Shown here: one piece after another, positions 1 to 8,294 of the stretch | Layout: each line of letters begins with the position of its first letter | How positions within the stretch are numbered: the first letter of the stretch is position 1 | Origin: DATARH01 sp036489765 | Lineage (GTDB): Bacteria; Pseudomonadota; Alphaproteobacteria; ATCC43930; CGMCC-115725 | Reading direction: 5' to 3' | Length of the DNA stretch: 64,000 nt | NCBI GenBank assembly: GCA_036489765.1 | Contig: DASXFE010000132.1 | Coordinates: 62,001-126,000 of the forward strand | Translations under genes and position numbers: made by a program | Notes under the pieces: generated by a model | What the model saw: the letters and a program-made list of their open reading frames with translations, nothing else | Told to the model about the DNA's origin: nothing | Database searches by the model: none

Positions 1-268
1 CCAGCCGGAATCGCGCGCCCGGTTCCGCGCGCTTCTCAATCTCGGCCTCACCGACGCCTACCGCGTCTTCCACCGCGACCCGCACAAATACACGTACTGG
101 GACTATCAGGCCGGCCGCTGGAGCCGCGACGAGGGGCTGCGGATCGACCATCTGCTGTTGTCGCCACACGCCGCCGACCGCATCGCCGACTGCAACATCG
201 ACAAGAGCCCGCGGGCCAAGGAACGCGCCTCGGACCACACCCCGATCTGGTGCGAATTGGCCGTGTAG
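1..268 (+). CDS. xthA: Exodeoxyribonuclease III, C-terminal part (5' end outside window)
   Basis: The reading frame is open from the left edge and ends in TAG at 266-268, giving about 88 residues. It carries the C-terminal signature of the exonuclease III / AP endonuclease family: a DAYR..HRD..KYTYWDY stretch, then RIDHLL, and a final SDHTPIW with the catalytic histidine. The family cuts at abasic sites and removes nucleotides 3' to 5' in base excision repair, in the cytoplasm. The stop codon directly abuts the stop of the convergent PilZ gene, with no terminator visible between them. Confidence 0.93.
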   Translation, partial: QPESRARFRALLNLGLTDAYRVFHRDPHKYTYWDYQAGRWSRDEGLRIDHLLLSPHAADRIADCNIDKSPRAKERASDHTPIWCELAV

Positions 269-607
269 CTAGTGGAGCATTTCGCCGAACAGGTTCTCGT
301 CCGGTTCGAAATGCTCGAGGCTGGGGTGGTCGAAGCAGATCGCGCAGCTGCCATATGCGGGGTCGATGCGCACGACGGTCGCCGCGAACGGCATCGGCTC
401 GCTCGAGCCGGCGACCCCGAACGACCCGCGTACCCGCGAGCCGATGTCGTGGCACACACCGTCGATCAGCAATCCGCCCATCGACCAGTTGATGGCGTGG
501 TATTTGCCCTCGCCGATCGTGACATCCAAGGCAGGCAGCAAGTACCGGCGGTCCCGGCGCAGCTCCGAGTGGTCGATCCAAGGGCGACGCATTTGCATGG
601 CGCGCAT
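269..607 (-). CDS. PilZ domain protein, putative c-di-GMP effector
   Basis: A 112-residue protein made of one PilZ domain. The c-di-GMP-binding signature is intact: an arginine motif RRDRRY near residues 17-22 and an N-x-S-x-x-G motif (NWSMGG) near residues 40-45. PilZ proteins bind cyclic di-GMP and pass the signal to motility, exopolysaccharide or cell-cycle machinery. The first ATG (605-607) gives the full domain; two further in-frame ATGs lie 3 and 5 codons downstream and no strong Shine-Dalgarno separates them. It lies just downstream of the K+ channel gene on the same strand. Its target cannot be deduced. A GGDEF protein lies at the far end of the window. Confidence 0.8.
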   Translation of the reverse strand: MRAMQMRRPWIDHSELRRDRRYLLPALDVTIGEGKYHAINWSMGGLLIDGVCHDIGSRVRGSFGVAGSSEPMPFAATVVRIDPAYGSCAICFDHPSLEHFEPDENLFGEMLH

Positions 608-645
608 ATTTGGCGAATTGGACGAATGCACCAGAAAATTGATGC

Positions 646-2388
646 TTAATTGTTTCCGGGCTCCATAGATTCGATCGCTGCTACATTGTGAATGCGGTCG
701 GCAATCGCGGCAAAGGTGTCGCCGCGTTCGGCGATCACCGTGCGCGGGAACAGCACGAGCACGGTCTCGCCGGGATACACCTCGTCGAACCGGTGCACCG
801 CGACGAGCCTCTCCTCGCGCATGACGGCGAGGGGGAACGCGCCCTCGGGCACGACCGACGCGTAGTTTTCCGGGAGCGGCATCTCGCCGATGCCGAATTC
901 CTGGCCGGCGATCACGATGCGCCCGCGCGCGCCGGGGAGCCGCGACAGGCCGGCAAAGGCCGGTGCGGCCAAAGCCTCGGCGGAAAACGTCGTCTCGAAC
1001 TGGAAGTGCCGGGCGATCGAGGCGGCAAAGCTGGCGTCGGCGATGCGCAGCACGATCGGCATGTCGGGATTGCGCACCCGCCCACCGAGCGCAATTTCGA
1101 GGTTCAGCGTGTCGACATTGGTCAGCGCGACGAGGCTGTGCGCGGCACCGAGGTTGCACAGGTCGAGCGTGTCGTCGCGGCTGGCGTCGCCGGTCAGGAG
1201 GTCGAAGCCCTGGTCCCGCGCCCGCTCGATCAGCGCCGGGTCGGGCGAGCGCTCGACGACGACAAGCGACCGGCCGGAGCCGAGCAGGAGGTCGATCACC
1301 CCCGACCCGATGCTCCCCGCGCCGCAGACGACGATGTGCCCGCGTCGGCGGATGCGCCGCAGCCCCTGCATGCGCACATAGCGCGCCTGGGTCAGCATCG
1401 ATGCGGCGAAACCGATAAAGATGCCGGTCAGCACGACCCCCGCCAGCATCAGCATCATCGCGATCAGGATGTCGAGATCGCTGTTGCGGTCCGGGGTCAG
1501 GTCGCCGTACCCGGTGGTCGTCATCGTCGCGAGGACGAAATAGGCGGCCGTCAGCCAGTGCGTGCTGAAGGCGTAGCGGAAATGCCAGGTGCCCACGGCA
1601 AAAAGCATAAGCGCGGCCAGCGCGAACATGGCCATGAACCGATCGATCCGCCGCAGCCGCGCGCGCCATGGCAACCTGGGCATCCGCGGAACGATGGCAT
1701 CGCCGTCGGCCATAGCCGGCCGGCGCGGCGTCGATGCGGCGAGTTCCTCGAGCGTCCCATGCAGGACGAGCCGCACGCCGCGTGCGATCCGCTCGTCACG
1801 GTCGAACCGGATCCGTTCGCCGATCGCGACGATGCGGAGATCGAGCGATTCCTCGGCGTCGGTGATCGTCTCGCCGGTGATGCCCGCCTCCTCGGCCGTG
1901 CGCGAGGCAAAGGCGGTCAGCGGCCCGCCGCGCTCGGGGAATTCCAGCCCGCGGAACGAAGACGGGTCGAGCGCGACCGCGGCATAGGTCGAGGCCGACA
2001 GCCAGGCCAGCGACACGACCGAGCAATCGGGCAGGTTCTGCTCGATCTTGCGCGCCAGCGTGCGGTTGAACTGGCGCAGCACGATGCGGATCTGCGGGTT
2101 GACGTCGCGCGCCCTGAGCGCGGCGCGCAGATTGAGCTGGTCGTCGGCCGAGAGCGCCAGGATCGTCACTGCCTCGGCGACCCCGGCGCGCTCGAGGCTG
2201 CCGAGCCGCCCGGGCAACCCGGCAACAAAACGCGCGCCGATCGCCTCTACCTGGCTGGCGAACTCGGCGTCCTCGCTCCACAGAACGGTGACATGATGGC
2301 CCTGGAGTTCGCAGATTTCGCGCGCGGTGTTGAGCGCCAACGCATCGCCGCCGACGATCAGGACGGCAGGCAGCCCAGAGCCGTTCAT
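646..2388 (-). CDS. Two-TM potassium channel with N- and C-terminal RCK/TrkA-N modules
   Basis: A 580-residue membrane protein. Residues 7-150 form a TrkA-N/RCK nucleotide-binding fold. Two membrane helices at roughly 250-275 and 305-330 flank a pore loop with the K+ selectivity filter TTGYGD at 291-296. A second RCK domain starts near residue 350 (HIVVCGAGSIGSG). This is the plan of a ligand-gated K+ channel, but with an extra RCK domain placed in front of the pore. The start ATG (2386-2388) overlaps the TGA of the upstream radical SAM gene as ATGA, so the two are translationally coupled. An in-frame extension upstream exists but is arginine-rich and overlaps the preceding gene, so it was rejected. 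Confidence 0.85.
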   Translation of the reverse strand: MNGSGLPAVLIVGGDALALNTAREICELQGHHVTVLWSEDAEFASQVEAIGARFVAGLPGRLGSLERAGVAEAVTILALSADDQLNLRAALRARDVNPQIRIVLRQFNRTLARKIEQNLPDCSVVSLAWLSASTYAAVALDPSSFRGLEFPERGGPLTAFASRTAEEAGITGETITDAEESLDLRIVAIGERIRFDRDERIARGVRLVLHGTLEELAASTPRRPAMADGDAIVPRMPRLPWRARLRRIDRFMAMFALAALMLFAVGTWHFRYAFSTHWLTAAYFVLATMTTTGYGDLTPDRNSDLDILIAMMLMLAGVVLTGIFIGFAASMLTQARYVRMQGLRRIRRRGHIVVCGAGSIGSGVIDLLLGSGRSLVVVERSPDPALIERARDQGFDLLTGDASRDDTLDLCNLGAAHSLVALTNVDTLNLEIALGGRVRNPDMPIVLRIADASFAASIARHFQFETTFSAEALAAPAFAGLSRLPGARGRIVIAGQEFGIGEMPLPENYASVVPEGAFPLAVMREERLVAVHRFDEVYPGETVLVLFPRTVIAERGDTFAAIADRIHNVAAIESMEPGNN

Positions 2389-3437
2389 CCGCCCGTCGAG
2401 CAGCCGGGGGGCGGCGGATAGCGGTGGCGGACGCCGTCGCGGTCGGTGACGATCCACTCGCCGGGTGTGTCGCCTTCGTGTGCCGCGCTCGCCGCGATCG
2501 GCGCCTTGCCGTAGCCGCCGGGGATATCGAGCACGTAGGTCGGCTGGCACAGGCCCGACACCCGCCCGCGCAACCCCGCGACGATCTCCCGCCCGCGCTC
2601 GATATCGAGCCGGAAATGCGCGGTACCCGGGGCGAGATCGGGATGATGCAGGTAATACGGCTTGACCCGCATCGCGACGAGCCCGCGCAACAGGCTTTCG
2701 AGCACGGCCGGGTCGTCATTGACCCCTCGCAACAGGACGCTCTGCGACAGCACCGGGATGCCCGCCCGCGTCAGCCGGCCGACCGCGCCCTTCACCGCCG
2801 GCGTCAGCTCGCGCGGATGGTTGGTGTGGATCGCGACATAGACGGCCTTGTCGCTCTCCAGCGCCGCGACCAGCGCGGGCCGCACCCGCCCCGGATCGAC
2901 CACCGGCACCCGCGTGTGAAAGCGGATCACCGCGACATGCGGAATCGCCTCGAGGGCGGCGACGATCGCCTTGACCCGCCGCGGCGACAGCAGGAACGGG
3001 TCGCCGCCGGTGACGATGACCTCCCAGATCTCCGGCCGCCCGCGGATGTAGTCGAAGGCTAGCCCCAGCGCTGCCGCCCCGAGAACCCCGTCTTTCCGCC
3101 CCACCACCTCGCGGCGAAAGCAGAACCGGCAATAGACCGGGCACACGAGGTTCGGCTTCAGCAGCACCCGGTCCGGATACCGATGCACAATCCCCGGCAC
3201 CGGCGACCACTTCTCGTCCCCTATCGGGTCCGACAGATCCTGCGGATGCTCGTGAAGCTCGGCCCCGCTCGGTACGAACTGCGCCGCAATCGGGTCCGCC
3301 GGCTCCGACGGATCGATCAACCCGACCACATCCTCGGTCAGCGCCACCGAATACCGCGCCGCCACAAGCCGCAGCTCCGGCAGCCGCTCTTCGTCGACCA
3401 CCCCACGAGAAACCAGATCGCCGACACCCAGCGTCAC
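2385..3437 (-). CDS. KamA-family radical SAM lysine 2,3-aminomutase-like protein
   Basis: A 350-residue radical SAM enzyme. The [4Fe-4S] motif C-x3-C-x2-C is visible as CPVYCRFCF about residues 110-118, followed by the SAM-binding GGDPFLL. A C-terminal SGLCQPTYVLDIPGG segment is typical of the KamA/EpmB group. Members isomerise L-alpha-lysine to beta-lysine using PLP and SAM, either as a catabolic enzyme or to modify elongation factor P. The length suits either. The neighbour is a K+ channel gene coupled by a 4-base overlap, not efp or epmA. Beta-lysine derivatives are known osmolytes, so a link to K+/osmotic balance is possible but inferred. Confidence 0.85.
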   Translation of the reverse strand: MTLGVGDLVSRGVVDEERLPELRLVAARYSVALTEDVVGLIDPSEPADPIAAQFVPSGAELHEHPQDLSDPIGDEKWSPVPGIVHRYPDRVLLKPNLVCPVYCRFCFRREVVGRKDGVLGAAALGLAFDYIRGRPEIWEVIVTGGDPFLLSPRRVKAIVAALEAIPHVAVIRFHTRVPVVDPGRVRPALVAALESDKAVYVAIHTNHPRELTPAVKGAVGRLTRAGIPVLSQSVLLRGVNDDPAVLESLLRGLVAMRVKPYYLHHPDLAPGTAHFRLDIERGREIVAGLRGRVSGLCQPTYVLDIPGGYGKAPIAASAAHEGDTPGEWIVTDRDGVRHRYPPPPGCSTGG

Positions 3438-3620
3438 CGACCTACCTCATCTGGATTGATTCAATGCAGAACATACTAGAGCTGTGGGATGACTACCAGC
3501 GGCCTGGCGAGGCGGAAAGCTTCGATCTTGACGGCACGCACATGTATATACATTGTAGCGATACAAAGAGAGAAAATTTGGTTCCTGCAGGAGGAGCGCC
3601 AATGCAGCCGCACAGTCAGC

Positions 3621-3755
3621 GGCCGAATTTTGGCAGTCCTGTACACGCCGCGCGTAGAGCGCCGTCGTATCATCTCGGCAAGGAGGGCAAATGTCCGCGA
3701 GAGAGACGCCTATGAGGCGGAAATCGCGAGACGCGCGCAGTCGCCCCCAAACTGA
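3621..3755 (+). pseudogene. brnT: brnT toxin remnant (C-terminal third only)
   Basis: A reading frame ending at 3753-3755 encodes GRILAVLYT, RRRIISARRAN and RERDAYE. This is the conserved C-terminal strand and helix pattern of BrnT ribonuclease toxins. A short EER segment just before (about 3591) may also be homologous. The N-terminal part expected of BrnT (a WDxxK / N..KHG type start) is not found in any frame upstream. The remnant overlaps the start of brnA, as in intact brnTA operons. I read it as a toxin gene that has lost its 5' half; a frameshifted intact gene is less likely. Confidence 0.55.
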
Positions 3756-4005
3756 TTGGGCGCGGGTTGACGCGCTGACCGATGAAGAAATTGAGGCTTC
3801 GGTTCGGGATGATCCCGACGCGCCGCCGATAGCTGATGAAAATTGGTTTGCGACGGCAACGCTCGTGATGCCGAAGCCAAAGGAGCAAATCAGCATTCGG
3901 CTCGACCACGACGTGCTCGAGCACTTCCGACGGTATCCGCGCTATCAGACGCGGATCAATGCGATCCTGCGGGCGGTGATGGAGCACGAGAAAAAGGCAA
4001 GCTAG
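3691..4005 (+). CDS. brnA: BrnA-type antitoxin
   Basis: A 104-residue protein with the BrnA signature DWARVDALTDEEIEASVRDDPDA, followed by a ribbon-helix-helix DNA-binding domain (KEQISIRLDHDVLEHFR and a YQTRINAILRAVM helix). BrnA neutralises the BrnT ribonuclease and represses its own operon. A strong ribosome site AGGAGGG sits 5 bases before ATG 3691 and decides that start. The toxin upstream seems to be broken, so this may be an orphan antitoxin that survives as a repressor or an anti-addiction factor. Confidence 0.82.
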   Translation: MSARETPMRRKSRDARSRPQTDWARVDALTDEEIEASVRDDPDAPPIADENWFATATLVMPKPKEQISIRLDHDVLEHFRRYPRYQTRINAILRAVMEHEKKAS

Positions 4006-4007
4006 CC

Positions 4008-4064
4008 GGAGCGCGGGCGTCTCGCCCGTCCCAAGAAGAAATGCGGGCGGCACGCCCGCGCTCC
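4008..4064. repeat. Palindromic interspersed repeat, family A copy 1
   Basis: Outer arms GGAGCGCGGGCGT (4008-4020) and ACGCCCGCGCTCC (4052-4064) are perfect inverted repeats. Each half also folds on itself (CGGGCG-TCT-CGCCCG and CGGGCG-GCA-CGCCCG). The sequence sits between the convergent brnA and valS genes, where it could also end transcription. A second copy with the same CTCCTTTGCT tail is at 41465-41530. Confidence 0.75.
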
Positions 4065-4069
4065 TTTGC

Positions 4070-6688
4070 TTACACTGCTTCCAGCCGCTGGAAGGCCGCA
4101 TGGAGACGGTCGCGGTCGCGGCGGGTGTCGGCTTCGCGGTCGCGCTGTTCCTCGATGATCTCGGGCTTGGCCTTCTCCAGGAAGGCCGGGTTCGACAGCT
4201 TGGCGGCGAATTTGGCGAGGTCGCCGTCGAGGCGGCCGATCTCCTTGGCGAGGCGGGCCATTTCCTTGGGCAGATCGACGATCTCGCCAAGCGCGAGGAT
4301 GAAGGTCGCACCCTCGACGACGGCCTGGATGCCCTTGCCTTCGCCCATTTCGGGCTCGACCCGGGCGAGGCGCTGAAAATGGTGGCGGTGGCGGTCGATC
4401 CGGGCGGCGGCGGCCATGTCGGGATCGCGCACGAACAGAGGCACGCGCGCGCCCGGCGGCACGTTCATCTCGCTACGGACGCCGCGGATCGCCGAGATCG
4501 CCGCGATGACCCACTCCATCTCGGCGACCGCATCGGCGTCGTGGAACGAGAGGTCGGGCCAGCGTGCGGTCATCACCATCCCCGCGCTCTCGCCCGCCGA
4601 TTGCCGCCACACCTCCTCGGTGATGAACGGCATGATCGGATGCAGCAGATGGACGATCTGGCCGAGCACCCAGGCGGTTGCGGCCTTGGTCTCTTCCTGC
4701 TGCGCCCCATCGCCGCCTTGCAGGATCGGCTTGGTGAATTCGAGATACCAGTCGCAGAAATTGCCCCAGACGAACTGGTAGAGCCCGTTCGCCGCCTCGT
4801 CGAAGCGATAGGCGTCGAGCGCCTCGGCGGCGGCGGTCGCGGCGGCGCGCGTGGCGCTGACGATCCAGCGATTGACGGTGAGCGTGCATCCGGCCGGGTC
4901 GAACCCGGCGACCGGCGTGCAGCCGTTCATCTCGGCGTAGCGCGCGGCGTTCCACAGCTTGGTCGCGAAGTTGCGGTAGCCCTCGACGCGGCTCTCCGCG
5001 AGCTTGATGTCGCGGCCCGGCGCGGCCAGCGCCGACAAGGTGAAACGCAGCGCGTCGCAGCCGTATTTGTCGATGAGCTCAAGCGGGTCGATAACGTTGC
5101 CGCGCGACTTCGACATCTTCTGCCCGCGCTCGTCGCGCACGATGGCGTGGATGTAGACCGTGCTGAACGGCACATCGCCCATGAAATGGAGACCCAGCAT
5201 CATCATCCGGGCGACCCAGAAAAAGATGATGTCGAATGCCGTCACCAGCACGTCGCCGGGGTAGTACCGCTTCAGGTATTCGGTCTCTTCCGGCCAGCCC
5301 AGGGTCGAGAACGGCCACAGCCCCGACGAGAACCAGGTGTCGAGCACGTCGTCGTCGCGGCGCAAGGTGACGCCGGCGCCGGCCTCCGCCTGCGCCTCCT
5401 CCTCGGTCTCGGCGACGTAGACGGCGCCGTCCGGCCCATACCAGGCCGGGATCTGATGCCCCCACCAGAGCTGGCGCGAAATGCACCAGGGCTGAATGTT
5501 GCGCATCCACTCGAAATAGGTGTTCTCCCACTGGCGCGGGACGAATTTGGTGCGGCCGTCCTCGACCGCCGCAATCGCCTCTTTCGCCAGCTCCCCGGCG
5601 TTGCAGTACCACTGGTCGGTCAACCACGGCTCGACGATCACGCCGGAGCGGTCGTGGTGCGGCACCATCAGCACGTGATCCTCGATCTTGTCGAGGAAGC
5701 CGCCCGCCTCCAGATCGGCAAGCACGCGCTTTCTTGCCTCGAACCGGTCGAGCCCGCGATAGACCTCCGGCACGGCATCGGTCAGGTGTGCGTCGCGATC
5801 GAAGATGTTGATCATCGCGAGGTTGTGCCGGCGGCCGACCTCGAAATCGTTGAAATCATGCGCCGGGGTGATCTTGACCGCGCCCGAGCCCTTGTCCGGG
5901 TCGGCGTATTCGTCGGCGACGATCGGGATCGCCCGGCCAACCAGCGGCAGCACCGCATTCCTGCCGACGAACGCCGCGAGCCGCTCGTCCTCGGGGTGCA
6001 CGGCGACGGCGGTATCGCCGAGCATCGTCTCCGGCCGGGTCGTCGCGACGACGATGTATTCCCCGTCCGCGCCCTCGATCGGGTAGCGGATGTGCCACAG
6101 CTTGCCGCGCGTCTCGCGGCTCTCGACCTCCAGGTCGGAGATCGTCGTGTGCATCTCCGGGTCCCAGTTGACGAGCCGCTTGTCGCGATAGATCAGCCCT
6201 TCGCGGTAAAGCGTCACGAACACCTTGCGCACCGCGGCGGCGAGGCCGGGATCCATCGTGAACCGCTCGCGCGCCCAGTCGGGCGAGGCGCCGAGGCGGC
6301 GGAGCTGGTTGACGATCGTGCCGCCCGACTCGGCTTTCCACTCCCACACCCGCTCGATGAACTTGTCGCGGCCGAGGTCGTGCTTGTCGATCTGCTTGTC
6401 GGCAAGCTGATTGGTGACGACGATCTCGGTGGCGATGCCGGCATGGTCGGTGCCCGGCTGCCACAACGCATCGCGCCCGCGCATGCGCTGAAAGCGAATC
6501 AGGATGTCCTGCAGCGTAAAGGTCAGCGCGTGGCCCATGTGCAGGCTGCCCGTGACGTTGGGCGGCGGCATCATGATCGTGTAGGGCTTGGCGCTGCTCT
6601 TCGGGTCGGCGGCGAACGCGCCCGAGCGCTCCCACTCGGCATATTGCCGCGGCTCGACGAGGTCGGGTCGGTAGGTCTTGTCCAGCAT
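4070..6688 (-). CDS. valS: Valyl-tRNA synthetase
   Basis: An 872-residue class I aminoacyl-tRNA synthetase that charges tRNA-Val. The HIGH-type motif is HMGH at residues 50-53 after PPPNVTGSL. The KMSKS motif is intact in GQKMSKSRGNV near residue 525. Internal signatures FTMDPGL, ISRQLWWGHQIPAW and DTWFSSGLWPF are the catalytic and editing-domain blocks of ValRS. A C-terminal coiled-coil arm of the tRNA-binding type follows (EMARLAKEIGRLDGDL). Length is normal. It is the last gene on its strand before brnA and lies downstream of tolC with a repeat element between. Confidence 0.97.
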   Translation of the reverse strand: MLDKTYRPDLVEPRQYAEWERSGAFAADPKSSAKPYTIMMPPPNVTGSLHMGHALTFTLQDILIRFQRMRGRDALWQPGTDHAGIATEIVVTNQLADKQIDKHDLGRDKFIERVWEWKAESGGTIVNQLRRLGASPDWARERFTMDPGLAAAVRKVFVTLYREGLIYRDKRLVNWDPEMHTTISDLEVESRETRGKLWHIRYPIEGADGEYIVVATTRPETMLGDTAVAVHPEDERLAAFVGRNAVLPLVGRAIPIVADEYADPDKGSGAVKITPAHDFNDFEVGRRHNLAMINIFDRDAHLTDAVPEVYRGLDRFEARKRVLADLEAGGFLDKIEDHVLMVPHHDRSGVIVEPWLTDQWYCNAGELAKEAIAAVEDGRTKFVPRQWENTYFEWMRNIQPWCISRQLWWGHQIPAWYGPDGAVYVAETEEEAQAEAGAGVTLRRDDDVLDTWFSSGLWPFSTLGWPEETEYLKRYYPGDVLVTAFDIIFFWVARMMMLGLHFMGDVPFSTVYIHAIVRDERGQKMSKSRGNVIDPLELIDKYGCDALRFTLSALAAPGRDIKLAESRVEGYRNFATKLWNAARYAEMNGCTPVAGFDPAGCTLTVNRWIVSATRAAATAAAEALDAYRFDEAANGLYQFVWGNFCDWYLEFTKPILQGGDGAQQEETKAATAWVLGQIVHLLHPIMPFITEEVWRQSAGESAGMVMTARWPDLSFHDADAVAEMEWVIAAISAIRGVRSEMNVPPGARVPLFVRDPDMAAAARIDRHRHHFQRLARVEPEMGEGKGIQAVVEGATFILALGEIVDLPKEMARLAKEIGRLDGDLAKFAAKLSNPAFLEKAKPEIIEEQRDREADTRRDRDRLHAAFQRLEAV

Positions 6689-6741
6689 CCGGCTAATCTA
6701 GTGTGTTGGAGGGGGAAATCCTACTCGGGGCACGGTCTGTA

Positions 6742-6863
6742 CGTCCTTCGAGAAGCCCGCGGGCGGGCTCCTCGGGATGAGGAAGGCCTGGGCACCGATC
6801 AGCTTATGCCGCACCCGACTGCTCCTCATCCTGAGGAGGCGCGAAGCGCCGTCTCGAAGGACG
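6742..6863. repeat. Long inverted repeat, family B copy 1
   Basis: Two arms of about 42 bases (6742-6783 and 6823-6863) are near-perfect inverted complements, from CGTCCTTCGAGA to the matching TCTCGAAGGACG, with CTCATCC(T/C)GAGGAG inside and a spacer of about 39 bases. It fills the tolC-valS gap. A second copy lies at 32718-32826. Confidence 0.85.
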
Positions 6864-6886
6864 CGCGACGATGGTGCGGTGAAAGG

Positions 6887-8287
6887 CTACTCCGACAGCC
6901 CGCCCTTGAACCCGAGCCACTTGTCCTTCACCTCCCGGTAGTGCTTCTCCATGTCGTAGATCTGCACGGGGAGGTGGAGTTCGGGGGCGATCAGGCGGCC
7001 GGTGGCGGCGGCGAGGTTGAACTCGGCGACCGCCCCGTCATGCTCGGCCTGGACGAGCTGCGACTCGGTGGTGAAAAGCTGCTGCTCGGAGATCAGGACG
7101 TCGAGCACCGTGCGCGAGCCAACCAGCGCCTCCTGCTGGGTGCCGGCAAGCGCGATCTGCGCTGCCCTCACCGCGACCGCGAACGAGGCGATCGAGGCCC
7201 GCGCCGATTGCAGGGTGTCCCAGGCCTGGCTTGCGGTCTGCACCGCGGCGCGGCGCGCGTCGTCGACCTGGCTGCGCCGTGCGCCGACCTGCTGCTCGGC
7301 CGCGCGGGTCTGCGAATAGATGCTGCCGCCTTCGTAGAGCGGCACGGTCACCTGCCCGACGACGCTCGCCGTGTCCTCGCGCGCGACGTTGAGGGTGATC
7401 GACGGCGCGTAGCTGCGGTTCAAGTCGCCGACGATGTTCACCTGCGGCAGGAGCTGGCCGCGCACCGCGTCGACATTGTTCTTGGCCGCAAGCTCGGTGA
7501 AGTTCGCCGAGATGATGTTGAAGTTGTCGGTCGCGGCGATGTTCAGCGCTTCCTCGCGCGTCTTCGGCAGGGCCGGGCGTTCCTTCGGCATCACGAGCCG
7601 CCCCGGAGGATGGCCGACCGCGCGGGTGTAATTGGCGCGACTGACCTCGAGCTGCCCCTCGGACGCGATCCGCGTCGCCACCGCCTGCGAATACGACGAT
7701 TCGGCCTGGGCGACGTCGGTGCGCGTCACCTCGCCGACCTTGAAGCGGTCGCGCGTCGCGTCGAGCTGCTTTTTCAGCACCGTTTCGTTGTTGCGGTTGA
7801 CCTCGACCAAGGTCTGATCCCGCACCACGTCGAGAAAGGCCTGACAGACCGCCTGGAACACCGTCGTCTCGGTCGCCAGCGTCTGGGCCCGCGCCGCCTC
7901 GACCGTGTTGATCGCCTGCTTTGTCTGCGCCTCGGTGCGGCCGCCGTTGTAGACGTTCTCGGTCACCCTGAGGTCGAGCTGGCGCTGGACGAAGTTCGTG
8001 AAGACCGAGGAGCCACCGCTCTGGCTCAGCGCGCCGCGCTCGAACCCGCCCTGCCCGCTGAAATTGACCGTCGGCCGCCAGCCCGACAGCGCCTGTGGCA
8101 CCTGCTCGTCGGTCGCGCGCAGCGTCGCGCGCTGGGCGAGGAGCTGCGGGTTGTTGTTGTAGGAGTAGCTGAGCGCTTCGGACAGCGTTTGCGCCGACGC
8201 GCCGCCGCCCCCTGCGACCGCCCCCACGATGCCGAGGGCCAGCCACAGCACCGCTCCCCTTCTCACGCAGCTTTCACGCTGGGCCAT
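6887..8287 (-). CDS. tolC: TolC-family outer membrane channel protein
   Basis: A 466-residue outer membrane efflux protein. It begins with a Sec signal peptide (ALWLALGIVGAVAGGGGASAQ-type, cleavage near residue 32). Two OEP repeats follow, with the hallmark LSEALSYSYNNNP start, a VTENVYNGG segment and the matching VTVPLYEGG in the second repeat. Such proteins form trimeric tunnels joined to type I secretion or RND pumps. The ATG at 8285-8287 has a GAGGG ribosome site; a longer upstream frame lies inside the pcm-like gene and was rejected. It starts 7 bases after that gene, so the pair is one operon, an arrangement common in alphaproteobacteria. Confidence 0.93.
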   Translation of the reverse strand: MAQRESCVRRGAVLWLALGIVGAVAGGGGASAQTLSEALSYSYNNNPQLLAQRATLRATDEQVPQALSGWRPTVNFSGQGGFERGALSQSGGSSVFTNFVQRQLDLRVTENVYNGGRTEAQTKQAINTVEAARAQTLATETTVFQAVCQAFLDVVRDQTLVEVNRNNETVLKKQLDATRDRFKVGEVTRTDVAQAESSYSQAVATRIASEGQLEVSRANYTRAVGHPPGRLVMPKERPALPKTREEALNIAATDNFNIISANFTELAAKNNVDAVRGQLLPQVNIVGDLNRSYAPSITLNVAREDTASVVGQVTVPLYEGGSIYSQTRAAEQQVGARRSQVDDARRAAVQTASQAWDTLQSARASIASFAVAVRAAQIALAGTQQEALVGSRTVLDVLISEQQLFTTESQLVQAEHDGAVAEFNLAAATGRLIAPELHLPVQIYDMEKHYREVKDKWLGFKGGLSE

Positions 8288-8294
8288 CGAACCC

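Noticed and set aside
688..2421. A 577-codon plus-strand frame
   Set aside because: Antisense to the K+ channel gene, whose selectivity filter and RCK motifs are clear; composition is typical of a shadow frame.
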